This document shows, in pieces, positions 49,316-58,040 of a DNA stretch of 64,000 nt (the stretch's first letter is position 1; every line of letters starts with the position of its first letter). The notes beneath the pieces were generated by a model. It was given only the letters and a program-made list of their open reading frames with translations, was not told the origin of the DNA and ran no database searches. Location of the stretch: NCBI GenBank assembly GCA_002898555.1, contig BEHR01000004.1, forward strand, positions 60,764 through 124,763. Direction: 5' to 3'. A program made the translations under genes and the position numbers. Source of the stretch: a bacterium HR15. GTDB taxonomy: Bacteria > Armatimonadota > Fimbriimonadia > Fimbriimonadales > GBS-DC.

Positions 49316-50080
49316 ATGCTGCTTCAAGGGAAACGCGGGATTATTTTTGGTGTGGCGAACCAGCACAGTTTGGCATGGCGAATCGCTCAGCGATGTGCCC
49401 AGCACGGAGCAAGCCTCGCCATCACTTATCAGAACGAACGGTTCGAGGAAAAGGTGAGCAAACTCGCTGCTGAGTTGCCCGACGCTTTCACGCTGCCGTG
49501 CGATCTGAACAACGATGCCGAGATTGCTTCGGTGGTCAACGCTCTGCGCGAGCGGTGGGGCACGGTCGATTTTATGGCGCACTGCGTGGCGTATGCGCTG
49601 CGCGAGGAGTTAGCGGGTCGCTATCTGGACACCTCACGCGAGGGGTTCAAAATCGCGATGGAGACCAGCGTTTACACCTTCGTGGCAGCGGTGCGCCATC
49701 TGGAGCCAATTCTGGCGGACAGAGCCTCGATTTTGACCCTCACCTACTTGGGCAGCGAGCGGGTGGTACCGGGCTACAATGTGATGGGGGTGGCGAAGGC
49801 GGCGTTGGAGGCGAGCGTGCGCTATCTGGCGTATGAGTTGGGCGAGCGTGGTATTCGAGTGAATGCGCTTTCACCTGGACCCGTCAGCACGCTGGCAGCA
49901 CGAGGCATTCGTGGCTTCACCTCGATGCTGGAATATGTGCGTGAGCGCGCCCCGTTCAAGCGCGATACCGACCCCGATGAGGTAGGTGACGCTGCTGTCT
50001 TTCTATTCAGCGACATGGGGCGCGGCGTCACGGGCGAAGTGATTTTCGTGGATGTCGGCTACCACATTTTGGGGATGTAG
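49316..50080 (+). CDS. fabI: Enoyl-[acyl-carrier-protein] reductase (NADH), FabI type
   Basis: The last reductase of the fatty-acid elongation cycle, 254 residues, an SDR-family enzyme. The N-terminal GIIFGVANQHSLAWRIAQ and the catalytic Tyr-x6-Lys in VPGYNVMGVAKAALE (preceded by TLTYLGS) identify FabI rather than FabG. RVNALSPGPVSTLA is the usual C-terminal segment. It probably shares a transcript with nhaA, which starts three bases after its stop codon. Confidence 0.94.
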   Translation: MLLQGKRGIIFGVANQHSLAWRIAQRCAQHGASLAITYQNERFEEKVSKLAAELPDAFTLPCDLNNDAEIASVVNALRERWGTVDFMAHCVAYALREELAGRYLDTSREGFKIAMETSVYTFVAAVRHLEPILADRASILTLTYLGSERVVPGYNVMGVAKAALEASVRYLAYELGERGIRVNALSPGPVSTLAARGIRGFTSMLEYVRERAPFKRDTDPDEVGDAAVFLFSDMGRGVTGEVIFVDVGYHILGM

Positions 50081-50082
50081 CC

Positions 50083-51438
50083 ATGCCGAAACGCTACGGC
50101 GCACGCATACTGCCCGGGCGCACCTTGCCTATTGAACGCTTATCGCGCCCGTTTCAGGAGTTCGCGCATCAGGCGTCGTCAGGCGGTATTGTGCTCCTGT
50201 TTTGCGCAATCGTCGCGTTGCTCTGGGCGAACTCATTGTTTGCGCCCGCCTATTTCCGCTTGTGGCAGACGCCTGTAGAGGTGCGCTTTGGCGCGTGGAT
50301 CGCCCTCGACAAACCCCTCCTGCTCTGGATTAACGATGGGTTGATGGCAATCTTCTTCTTTCTGGTGGGGATGGAAATCAAGCGGGAGCTATTGGTGGGT
50401 GAGCTGGCGTCGTGGCGTCAGGCGATGTTGCCGATAGTGGCGGCGATAGGGGGCATGGTCATGCCTGCGCTGATTTTCTATGCGCTCAATGCTGGCACAC
50501 CCGAAATCCGTGGGTGGGGCATCCCGATGGCGACCGATATCGCGTTCGCGCTGGGCGCACTGGCATTGCTGGGGACGCGCGCGCCGCTCGCACTTAAGGT
50601 ATTGCTCAGCGCACTGGCGATTATCGATGATCTGGGAGCCGTGCTGGTTATTGCCCTCTTTTATACGGAAAATATGAAGCCTAACGCCCTATTCTACGCC
50701 CTACTTGCGTTTACTGGAATGTTAATCGCGAATCGGCTGGGTGTGCGCAACACGCTGGTTTATTTCCTAATTGGCTGTGTGATGTGGTACTTCATGCTCA
50801 AATCGGGCGTGCATGCGACGGTGGCGGGGGTACTGGGGGCGTGGGCAATCCCGGTGCGCCAGCGCATCGCCCCAGAACAGTATGTTGCCTGCGTGCGCGA
50901 GTATCTGCGCCAATTCGAAACGCCCCACAGAAAACCGACCATCATTCTGAATCCGATTCAGCAATCGGCAGTGGAAGCCATCGAGCGGGCATCAGAACGG
51001 GTGCAGTCGCCTCTGCAACGGCTGGAGCATGTGCTGCATCCGTGGGTAGCCTTCGGCATCCTGCCTGTGTTTGCACTGGCGAACGCAGGGGTAAGCCTCT
51101 TTGGTGAACAGAACGCCATCGATTGGGGTAGTCGGGTGCTGTGGGGGGTCGCGCTGGGGTTGCTGTTGGGCAAGCCGATAGGTATCACGCTCGCTTCCTG
51201 GCTGGCGGTGCGAGCAGGGGTTGCGCAATTGCCCTCTGGGGTCGGATGGGCGCATATTGGGGGAGTGGGATTGCTGGGTGGGATCGGCTTCACGATGGCA
51301 CTCTTCATCGCGCAGCTGGCGTATGACGCGCATACGCTCAATCTGGCAAAGATGGGTGTGCTGATAGGCTCTGCCGCGGCAGGAATCGCCGGCTTTCTGT
51401 GGTTGCGCTTGCTCACCCATCCTCAGCCTGAATCTTAG
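50083..51438 (+). CDS. nhaA: Na+/H+ antiporter NhaA
   Basis: A 451-residue antiporter with about twelve membrane helices, exchanging sodium for protons to control pH and salt. The signature NDGLMAIFFFLVGMEIKREL, the ion-binding pair AIIDDLGAVLVIALFY, and MATDIAFALGALALLG are all intact. The stretch 270-330 is a longer cytosolic loop. It follows fabI directly and meets a convergent gene with a 4-bp overlap at its end. Confidence 0.95.
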   Translation: MPKRYGARILPGRTLPIERLSRPFQEFAHQASSGGIVLLFCAIVALLWANSLFAPAYFRLWQTPVEVRFGAWIALDKPLLLWINDGLMAIFFFLVGMEIKRELLVGELASWRQAMLPIVAAIGGMVMPALIFYALNAGTPEIRGWGIPMATDIAFALGALALLGTRAPLALKVLLSALAIIDDLGAVLVIALFYTENMKPNALFYALLAFTGMLIANRLGVRNTLVYFLIGCVMWYFMLKSGVHATVAGVLGAWAIPVRQRIAPEQYVACVREYLRQFETPHRKPTIILNPIQQSAVEAIERASERVQSPLQRLEHVLHPWVAFGILPVFALANAGVSLFGEQNAIDWGSRVLWGVALGLLLGKPIGITLASWLAVRAGVAQLPSGVGWAHIGGVGLLGGIGFTMALFIAQLAYDAHTLNLAKMGVLIGSAAAGIAGFLWLRLLTHPQPES

Positions 51439-52310
51439 TCGCTGCGCACGATGCCACCCAACAGCCAGCCCCCAAACAGCGCGACCACCAGGAAAAAGTC
51501 CACAAAGGAGAAGCCGATGCGGATAAAGTCGCTCACCTCCTCAAAATCGATGAGGATCAGCACCATGTCGAACACGATGCGTGCGATCGTGTAAGCCAGT
51601 AGCAACCCAATCAGTGACCAGTTGATATCGGTCTTAAGGATGAGCGCAAGGAGACCGCTGGCGAGGAAGTAGATCACCAATGCACCCACCGGTCCGCAAC
51701 AGAACAGGCTCAACACCATTACCAGGGCGACATCCCGATAATCTTCTGCGTCATCGATCGTGCCGATGAGATGGGAGCCGGGCATCCACATGCCGAGAAT
51801 AAAGAAGTAGACCAGATTGCTCCAGAGCGCCCATTCAGGGCGCTGGCTCAGTATCAGCACATTGATGGCTGCCAGCGGTACCACTACTGCGAGGAACCGC
51901 TCCAGACGCAGATAAAAAGGTAATCCTTCGTGAATCTCATACAGGATACGCACCTGTCCCGGCGGTGGTGCAGTGGTGGTGGGGGTAGGGCGTGGTGCGC
52001 TGGGTGGCGCCATCGGTGTGGCGGTGACAGGGGGCGTGGCGGGTCCCATCGGGGTCGCAGAAACGCCAGGGGGCGCCATTGGCGTTGCCACCACATCGGA
52101 AGGCGACGCTTGAGCGGGGGATGTTGGAGCGGCAGGTGCTGTGGGGAGCGTGGTTGCCACTGTTGGCTCACTGGAAGGGGTCGGTGGCGAGGTAGGCGAA
52201 GACGGTTTATAGCCCGGCGGGGCGGGCTGCCCCGTCGCCATCACCCGCTTGCACCACTCACACACATCAGGATCACGACTGTCCATTCCACACCAGCGAC
52301 AGCGGGTCAT
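51435..52310 (-). CDS. Zinc-ribbon membrane protein of unknown function
   Basis: A 291-residue protein with three parts: an N-terminal zinc ribbon (CRWCGMDSRDPDVCEWC), a Pro/Thr/Ala-rich linker of about 90 residues with repeats of ATPMAPP, and a C-terminal membrane domain of five or six helices. The linker DNA is repetitive and may vary in length between strains. It overlaps the upstream gene by four bases (52307-52310), so the two are coupled. No named family recognised. Confidence 0.75.
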   Translation of the reverse strand: MTRCRWCGMDSRDPDVCEWCKRVMATGQPAPPGYKPSSPTSPPTPSSEPTVATTLPTAPAAPTSPAQASPSDVVATPMAPPGVSATPMGPATPPVTATPMAPPSAPRPTPTTTAPPPGQVRILYEIHEGLPFYLRLERFLAVVVPLAAINVLILSQRPEWALWSNLVYFFILGMWMPGSHLIGTIDDAEDYRDVALVMVLSLFCCGPVGALVIYFLASGLLALILKTDINWSLIGLLLAYTIARIVFDMVLILIDFEEVSDFIRIGFSFVDFFLVVALFGGWLLGGIVRSD

Positions 52311-52978
52311 TGGGCACCTCCTTCTTTCTTCAAAGTGAGTGTCGCCAGCATCTGGTCAAACACCTGCTGATAGGTGTCATACGAGCTAGAGGGGCAATAG
52401 GCGTGGATGTGGATCACTTCGCGCTCAGAGAGGGGCGCGGTTAGCACATAGCCGCGTACATGCATATTGAACAGCGGGATGGGATGCGGCAACACATACT
52501 CATAATCGCTCCGGATGCCCCGCACGCCGCGGATCATCACGGTTGACCGACGGAGTTCGCGGAAGTTCACATAGCTGGGGTCATCACGCAGAGCCGCGAT
52601 GCGCTCATCATGGCGTTTCCTCATGAGGGCAGCGAAATCCACCTGCACATTCGGGCTGCTTGGCGGCATCAGCTGGCTCAGCGGGTTCGAGGTGTCCTGC
52701 AACGGTTCGAAATAGACCTCGAAGCCCGTGCGCCTGCCACGATAGAAGCCCACATCATCGGTGTCGAGAGCAATATTGGGGAGCGTGAAGAATCGCCCGA
52801 AGACTACATCGCCTGCGCGGAACCGTTTCGGCTTGCGAATAGAGAAGCGCCGCCCCTCGAAACTCTCCCAATCGTTTGGGCCTGGCACGCGATAGCGGGG
52901 ATTGGCTAACAGAAACATCTCCGCAATCAGCGCCACCAAGCCCAGTATCCACAGCGCACGAATCGCCCAAATGGCCAT
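52307..52978 (-). CDS. Membrane-anchored hypothetical protein
   Basis: A 223-residue protein with one N-terminal helix (residues about 5-22) followed by a soluble domain. The domain includes SFEGRRFSIRKPKRF and EREVIHIHAYCPSSSYDTYQQVFDQMLATL, which recall PsbP/LpqN-like lipid- or ligand-binding folds, a weak resemblance. ATG 52978 is preferred over 52984 because AGGAGG then has proper spacing. Coupled to the zinc-ribbon gene. Confidence 0.7.
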   Translation of the reverse strand: MAIWAIRALWILGLVALIAEMFLLANPRYRVPGPNDWESFEGRRFSIRKPKRFRAGDVVFGRFFTLPNIALDTDDVGFYRGRRTGFEVYFEPLQDTSNPLSQLMPPSSPNVQVDFAALMRKRHDERIAALRDDPSYVNFRELRRSTVMIRGVRGIRSDYEYVLPHPIPLFNMHVRGYVLTAPLSEREVIHIHAYCPSSSYDTYQQVFDQMLATLTLKKEGGAQ

Positions 52979-53060
52979 GGGCATTCCTCCTCGCTTACTT
53001 TATACGACGCACCTGGTGATGATTCCTGCTTTTAGCATCGGGCTACCCTGTGCGATGGGG

Positions 53061-53066
53061 TATACT
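53061..53066 (+). promoter_or_regulatory. -10 box TATACT of the gene at 53074
   Basis: TATACT ends seven bases before ATG 53074 and there is no ribosome site, a clear leaderless arrangement. Confidence 0.65.
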
Positions 53067-53073
53067 AACCCAT

Positions 53074-53742
53074 ATGCCGAAATTCAAGGAAGGCGATCGG
53101 GTACGGGTTAAAGCGCGGCAAGCCAGCGACAAGGAGGCGTTAGAGGGGCATTACGCGCCTTTTCTTGCAGGCACAACGGGTACCATCCTCAAGATCTACG
53201 ATCCGAAGCAGATAGCCGTTAAGCTGGACATCGACAGCCTGCCTGAAGAGGTACGCCAGCGTCATGCCGAGCAGCAGGAGGCGATGTACCGCCGCTGGTT
53301 CGACTCGCTCTCGGAAGAGGCACGCAACCGCCTGACGGACGAGGAGAAAGCGTTCCGCCTGAACTATGTGGTGCTGCTAACGGAGAGCGACCTCGAAAGC
53401 CCCTCTCCTGCAGGCTCCCCTCGTCCGCGACCAGTCAAACCCTCTGGAGGGCGAGCTTCCCAGCGAGCTGAAAAAAGCCAATGGGAAGGCAAGCCTCCCG
53501 ACGAGCCGAAAAAAGCCGCAACGGGAGGGCAAGCTGCTCGGCGAGCTAAAACCTCTGGACAAGCGACCCAGGCGACAACAGGGCAACCGAAGGCCGAAAC
53601 AAAGCCAACAGCGGCTCGAAAACCGCGTAAGCAAGCCGAAGCGGCTCCCGAACCGCCTATGCCCACCCGTCCAACCCCGGAGCAGCTTGACCTGCTGGAG
53701 GCAGCTTACCTGAAGGCACGCCAACGGAAATCGCGACCGTAG
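53074..53742 (+). CDS. SH3-like small protein with repeat-derived tail
   Basis: A 222-residue protein. The first 110 residues look like an SH3/KOW-type beta domain (FKEGDRVRVKA, GTTGTILKIYDPKQIAVKLD) plus helices. The rest is a Lys/Ala/Pro/Thr-rich basic tail. Part of the tail (53445-53547) is encoded by three family D repeat copies, so an intergenic repeat has been absorbed into the gene. The C-terminal EQLDLLEAAYLKARQRKSR is helical. Role unknown. Confidence 0.75.
   Translation: MPKFKEGDRVRVKARQASDKEALEGHYAPFLAGTTGTILKIYDPKQIAVKLDIDSLPEEVRQRHAEQQEAMYRRWFDSLSEEARNRLTDEEKAFRLNYVVLLTESDLESPSPAGSPRPRPVKPSGGRASQRAEKSQWEGKPPDEPKKAATGGQAARRAKTSGQATQATTGQPKAETKPTAARKPRKQAEAAPEPPMPTRPTPEQLDLLEAAYLKARQRKSRP
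53445..53547 (+). repeat. Three family D repeats inside a coding region
   Basis: Copies at 53445-53470, 53482-53508 and 53522-53547 start with GGAGGGC or GGAAGGC and end with a CGAGC core, at 37- and 40-bp spacing. They keep the reading frame open and encode stretches such as SGGRASQRAEK. Confidence 0.6.
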
Positions 53743-53771
53743 TGCCGTATCACCGCTACAGGGTTAAGGCA

Positions 53772-54590
53772 ATGAGAGGTAGATGGACGCTTCTCATCGT
53801 ATCTATCTGGCTGAGCGGATGGGCAGACACGGAGATTTTTCTGGCAAGGCTGGAGACCTTTGACCCAGCGCATGACACCATTATCCTGAAGCGCGCAGGT
53901 AAACCTGATGTGAGCGCCAGCCTGCACAAGAAGGCGCGCCTTTGGCTGAATAAACAGCCCGTTTCCACCGACCAGTTCCAGTCGATGGTGGGCAAGCCGG
54001 TGATGGTGCGCATGAGCGTGGGCACCGCGACGCGCCCCATCATCCGCGAGATGGCCGATCCGGACACCTGGAAGTGGCTCGATAAGGTGCGTCGTGGTGT
54101 GGTGCAGGGCAAACTAATTAGTGTGGAGGATAGTTATCTTATTATCGAGTTCTCTGATAAATCGCGCTTCGCCTATAAGTTCACCCACAACACGCGCTTC
54201 ACACGGGACGGCAAGCCCGTCACGATTGAGGAATTCTCCCCGGGCGAAACGCTCTACCTCGCGCCGCGCCTGCTATCGAACCTGGACACAACGGCATTAG
54301 CGGTGAGCAACACGGAGCGGGACACCCAAATTGGACGCGAACGCACGCTGCCCACCGTCAGCGGCACCCTACAAGCTATCGACAAGCAGAACAAGGTTCT
54401 GCGCGTGCGGACTCGGGCAGGCGATATGCGTGAGTTCCGTTACGATGAAAAAACGGAGTTCGTCTTCAAGGGCAAACCGGTGCGTCTGGAGCAGATTAAT
54501 CTGCCCGCCCGTGTGACGGTGCATCGCAAGCGCGATGAGCAGGGGAACGACTACGCCCGCCGTGTCACCCTTCAGCCGGAGAAGAAGTAG
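53772..54590 (+). CDS. Exported protein with three DUF5666-like repeats
   Basis: A 272-residue exported protein. From ATG 53772 it has a good signal peptide (residues 1-18, ending SGWA); the GTG at 53742 overlapping the previous stop codon is less likely. Three modules of about 80 residues follow, each with strand patterns like RLETFDPAHDTIILK, GKLISVEDSYLIIEF and GTLQAIDKQNKVLRV, then T-R-F/GKPV and a valine-rich closing strand. These resemble DUF5666 beta-barrels. Function unknown; probably periplasmic. Confidence 0.7.
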   Translation: MRGRWTLLIVSIWLSGWADTEIFLARLETFDPAHDTIILKRAGKPDVSASLHKKARLWLNKQPVSTDQFQSMVGKPVMVRMSVGTATRPIIREMADPDTWKWLDKVRRGVVQGKLISVEDSYLIIEFSDKSRFAYKFTHNTRFTRDGKPVTIEEFSPGETLYLAPRLLSNLDTTALAVSNTERDTQIGRERTLPTVSGTLQAIDKQNKVLRVRTRAGDMREFRYDEKTEFVFKGKPVRLEQINLPARVTVHRKRDEQGNDYARRVTLQPEKK

Positions 54591-54632
54591 CCCACAAGGG
54601 ATGAGGTGCCCTCGGTCCCAATCCCTCTTGGA

Positions 54633-55952
54633 TTACAGGCATTGAACAGGGCGGAACGACTTGCCCAGCACGGCTTCCGGATCGCCACCGAGCCATTCCA
54701 GCACGGTTGCGTAGACGCTGCGGAAGTCGGTCTGCATGCGAATGTCGCCGTTGCTGTCTAAATCGCGTAGATTGGGCGGTTCGCCATACAGTCCTCCCTT
54801 GACACGCTTCCCGATGAGAAACATCGGTGCCGCGGCGCCATGGTCGGTGCCTGCGCTCCCGTTCTCACGCACGCGCCGCCCGAACTCCGAGAAGACCATC
54901 AGCAGTACCTTGTCTGCCTTGCCCTGCTGCTCTAAGTCCTGATAAAAGGCACGGACGGCATTGCCGAACCGCTGCAACAGTTGTTCATGCGTGCGCGCCT
55001 GTGCCGCGTGCGTGTCGAAGCCGTTCACCGACACATAGAGGATGCGCGTGCTGGAGGAGGTTGCGATAATCTGCGCTGCCTGTTTCAATCCTTGCGCGAA
55101 GGGGTCATTGGGATACTCCACCGATGAACGGTAGTTGCGCACCGCTTCACGCAGCCGTTCGACCGCTTCCAGCGCGGTGCGCGTCGATTCACGAATCACG
55201 CGGGTCGCCTGCATGGGTTTTGTCTCCATTTGCGCAATCGCTTTGACCGTGCGCTCCAGATCAGGGTCTGCGGTCATCAGTTGCAGATCGCTAAGGCTGG
55301 CAAAACATGGAACAGAAACCTTGCGTGCCTGCAACGCGAGTGGCAGCTCCTGGCTCAGATTGACGGCAATCACGGGATTGGCTGCCGCATCGGTCAGTGT
55401 GTCCAGATAGCGTCCGAGCCAGCCGTAGCGGCTGTAGCCATCAGGGTCGGCGGTCTGCCAAATCTCCATCGAGCGGAAATGGGAGCGGTTCGGATTGGGA
55501 TAACCCACCCCCTGCAGAATAGCGACCATGCGCTGGTCGTACAGAGCCTTCAGCCCCTCCAGGGCAGGGTGCAGCCCGACGCGGTCTTCCAGCGGGAGCA
55601 CGCGCGTATCAGGGATTGCCAGCGTCGGACGCGCTTGATAGTAGAGCGGGTCTGTATACGGGATGACTGTATTCAGCCCATCATTACCGCCGGTGAGCTG
55701 CAGCACGACCAGAATGCGGTCGTTCGGCAGCTTCTTACCCTGCAGGATGCGTGCAGTATCGGCGCGGGCAATCTGTGCCAGCCAAGGGGGCGCAGCCAGT
55801 CCGATGGCGACCAGAGTAAAGCCCGCCCGCAGAAACTGGCGACGCGACATCTCTGCTGCCCAGAACTCGCCCGAAGGACGCTCACATAATGGACATGGCT
55901 CCTTGTGCGTTGCCTCGGGCAAATCTTCCCATTGCTGCTTCCGCTCGCTCAT
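54633..55952 (-). CDS. DUF1501 domain-containing protein with Tat signal
   Basis: A 439-residue DUF1501 protein, second in the window. A Tat-type signal (SRRQFLRAGFTLVAIGLAAPPW) sits after a 34-residue cytosolic start holding a CPLC pair. Family segments are VVLQLTGGNDGLNTVIPY, RSHFRSMEIWQTA, VNGFDTHAAQ and MVFSEFGRRVRENGSAGTDHG. Such proteins are usually exported and often travel with DUF1800 proteins; here the DUF1800 gene is 6.5 kb away on the same strand. Confidence 0.9.
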   Translation of the reverse strand: MSERKQQWEDLPEATHKEPCPLCERPSGEFWAAEMSRRQFLRAGFTLVAIGLAAPPWLAQIARADTARILQGKKLPNDRILVVLQLTGGNDGLNTVIPYTDPLYYQARPTLAIPDTRVLPLEDRVGLHPALEGLKALYDQRMVAILQGVGYPNPNRSHFRSMEIWQTADPDGYSRYGWLGRYLDTLTDAAANPVIAVNLSQELPLALQARKVSVPCFASLSDLQLMTADPDLERTVKAIAQMETKPMQATRVIRESTRTALEAVERLREAVRNYRSSVEYPNDPFAQGLKQAAQIIATSSSTRILYVSVNGFDTHAAQARTHEQLLQRFGNAVRAFYQDLEQQGKADKVLLMVFSEFGRRVRENGSAGTDHGAAAPMFLIGKRVKGGLYGEPPNLRDLDSNGDIRMQTDFRSVYATVLEWLGGDPEAVLGKSFRPVQCL

Positions 55953-55990
55953 CGTCTGCCTCCTGAGTCTTTTTAGACGCCTATCCGCTG

Positions 55991-56453
55991 CTAATGTTCG
56001 TGCAGCGGTTCAGCGGACACCTCAGCCTCTGTGGGCGCGTCCTGTGGCTCTTCAGGAGGTGGGAGCTGGCGGAAGCGTAGGAACCCTTGGGAAAGCCCAC
56101 CGCCTACCAGCCACTCCACCTTCTCCTGCTGAGCCAGCGCTTGAGTCTCTGGAGTTGCCCATTCTTCACCAATCACGACCGGCGTGGCGTCAATACCCAC
56201 CTGACGCAGCGTATCAGCGCGCTGGCGAGCGCGGTGAATCCAGTTGCTGGGTATTCTGGCGAGCAATCTCTGCCAGCTCCGCCACTTGCTGCTCGGTGCG
56301 ACGCTGCGCTTCGGTCAGGTCGCGCACAAGTTCGGGCAGCTGCAAAAGCGCATCAGTAAGCAGTACCCGCCTCATCTCTGCTCGCCACTCTGGATGTTCC
56401 TCCAACAAACGGATCAAGTCGTGCAGATCGTTGATAGTGATTGGCATCCCCAA
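55991..56453 (-). pseudogene. Broken DUF3782-like gene (coiled-coil/nuclease-type family)
   Basis: An N-terminal fragment (from ATG 56453: TINDLHDLIRLLEEHPEWRAEMRR, then a coiled coil) and a C-terminal fragment (RADTLRQVGIDATPVVIGEEWATPETQALAQQEKVEWL, ending at 55991) lie in different frames and overlap around 56214-56266. Full-length relatives have about 100 more residues between these parts, including the PD-(D/E)XK-like core. The gene has lost its middle and shifted frame. The family is abundant in hot-spring bacteria and cyanobacteria. Confidence 0.6.
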
Positions 56454-56479
56454 TCTCCTTGTCTATGTGTAGGATACCC

Positions 56480-57976
56480 TCAATAGGTGGTAGCGAGGCT
56501 CAGGTAGGCGAAGGTACGCTTACCGTAGGCGAGGTCGAAGCGGATGATGCCGATAGGTGAGGCGAAGCGCAGCCCGGCACCGACCCCTGCCCGCACATGG
56601 CGCGCCTGTAGTGTCTGCCCCTTGTCCCATGCCGTGCCGACATCGACAAAGACCGCCCCTTGGATCGCCTCCATGACAGGGAACCGAAACTCCGCGCTGC
56701 CCACCAGCATCTGGTCTCCACGGAACTCATCTTGATCGTAGCCGCGCAGCCATTCGAAGCCGCCCAGCCAGAACTTTTCGCTCAGTGGGAGCGTGTCCGA
56801 CGCGATGCCAGCCAGTCCGCGCAGGAGCAAAACTCGCTCGCCACCAAAGGGAATATAGTATTGTGCTTCACCCACCGCCCGCGAGAATCGGAAATCGCTG
56901 CGGTTCAATGTGCGTTCTATCAGCGCGGTCGCGTACAAACCGGCGCGGGTAAAGGGACGCCCCTCACGCGTGTCGTAAAGCAATTGGAAGCCGACCGCAT
57001 CGATGCGTCCGCGATTCGTGCTTTGCTCCACTGGCGAGATGAGTCCGGGGGGGGCGTCGTCGTAATCCACCTTGTCCGAGCGGTAGCGCACACGCAACTC
57101 AAAAAGCTCGTGCCAATCCAACCCGATGTAGGCAGAGAAGCCGCGTCGTCGTTCGTATCGACGCAGATTATCTAAGTTCATGTAAAACACGGGATAGAAG
57201 GGCGAGCGGTCATACACCTCGACGCCGAAGTTGAACGCGCCGGGCAGGAAGCGCGGAGCTTCATAGCTCAGGGCATAAGAAGCCCGCAACGGCTCCAGGT
57301 CGCCTGTGTTGGGATCACGCACCTGCTCTCGCTGCCACTGCAGGCGCACGCGATGCCCCAGCCCCGCAAAGTTTGATTCCTGCAGCTCCGCATAGCCGAT
57401 AAAACCTGCTTCACTGGAGTAGCCTGCCGCAACGGCGACATCGAACGAGCGTTCCTCCTCCACTTGCAGTAGCAGGCGCGCTGTGCCCGGCTCACTCCCT
57501 GCCTCTGGTCCCAGCTTCGCGTCGCGCAGGAAGGGGAACCGTCCCAGCCGTTGGCGAATGCGCTGCACGCGCAGCTCGTTGTAAACCTCCCCTGGTCTTA
57601 AGCCGATCAGGCGGCGCAGGATCCCCGACTGGGTACGCCGATTACCCTGCACCACCACCTCCTCGATCTTGCCCTCGGCAATCTCCACGATGAGCTTGCC
57701 TGTTGCGTCCTGTTCGTAGCTGGCAACCTGCGCCAGTACATAACCTCGTTGGCGATACCAATCGACAACGGCACGGAACGCCGCCTGCAACTGCTCCGCG
57801 CTCGGCTGAACACCCACCAGCGGTTGCAAGAGCGACAGAATGGCAGGGGGCGACCCCGCTTCCACCCCCCGAAGCTCAATTGCCGTAATGGATTTTTCGA
57901 TACCTGCCGCAGGCTGAGCGCACGCATTCAGCGCCATCAACAAAGCCCAAAGACACACCAGACCTGACCGATTCAT
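56480..57976 (-). CDS. BamA/TamA-like outer-membrane protein
   Basis: A 498-residue Omp85-superfamily protein: signal peptide, two POTRA domains (the second with KIEEVVVQGNRRTQSGILRRLIGLRPGE), and a C-terminal beta-barrel containing GGFEWLRGYDQDEFRG and RFASPIGIIRFDLAYG. It inserts outer-membrane proteins, or works with the TamB-like protein. Two POTRAs and the short length point to the TamA/ShlB side rather than canonical five-POTRA BamA. ATG 57976 has GGAGG seven bases before. Shows the cell has an outer membrane. Confidence 0.88.
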   Translation of the reverse strand: MNRSGLVCLWALLMALNACAQPAAGIEKSITAIELRGVEAGSPPAILSLLQPLVGVQPSAEQLQAAFRAVVDWYRQRGYVLAQVASYEQDATGKLIVEIAEGKIEEVVVQGNRRTQSGILRRLIGLRPGEVYNELRVQRIRQRLGRFPFLRDAKLGPEAGSEPGTARLLLQVEEERSFDVAVAAGYSSEAGFIGYAELQESNFAGLGHRVRLQWQREQVRDPNTGDLEPLRASYALSYEAPRFLPGAFNFGVEVYDRSPFYPVFYMNLDNLRRYERRRGFSAYIGLDWHELFELRVRYRSDKVDYDDAPPGLISPVEQSTNRGRIDAVGFQLLYDTREGRPFTRAGLYATALIERTLNRSDFRFSRAVGEAQYYIPFGGERVLLLRGLAGIASDTLPLSEKFWLGGFEWLRGYDQDEFRGDQMLVGSAEFRFPVMEAIQGAVFVDVGTAWDKGQTLQARHVRAGVGAGLRFASPIGIIRFDLAYGKRTFAYLSLATTY

Positions 57977-57996
57977 CACTGGACCTCCACATCCAT

Positions 57997-58034
57997 ATTA
58001 TAGCCCATAACGGGCGGTAGATAGCGAGTAGAAT
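57997..58034. promoter_or_regulatory. Divergent promoters for the BamA-like gene and folC
   Basis: On the minus strand TATAAT (58002-57997) lies 20 bases before ATG 57976, with a ribosome site between. On the plus strand TAGAAT (58029-58034) ends six bases before ATG 58041 of folC, without a ribosome site. The pair shows both start types side by side. Confidence 0.55.
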
Positions 58035-58040
58035 ATAGGT

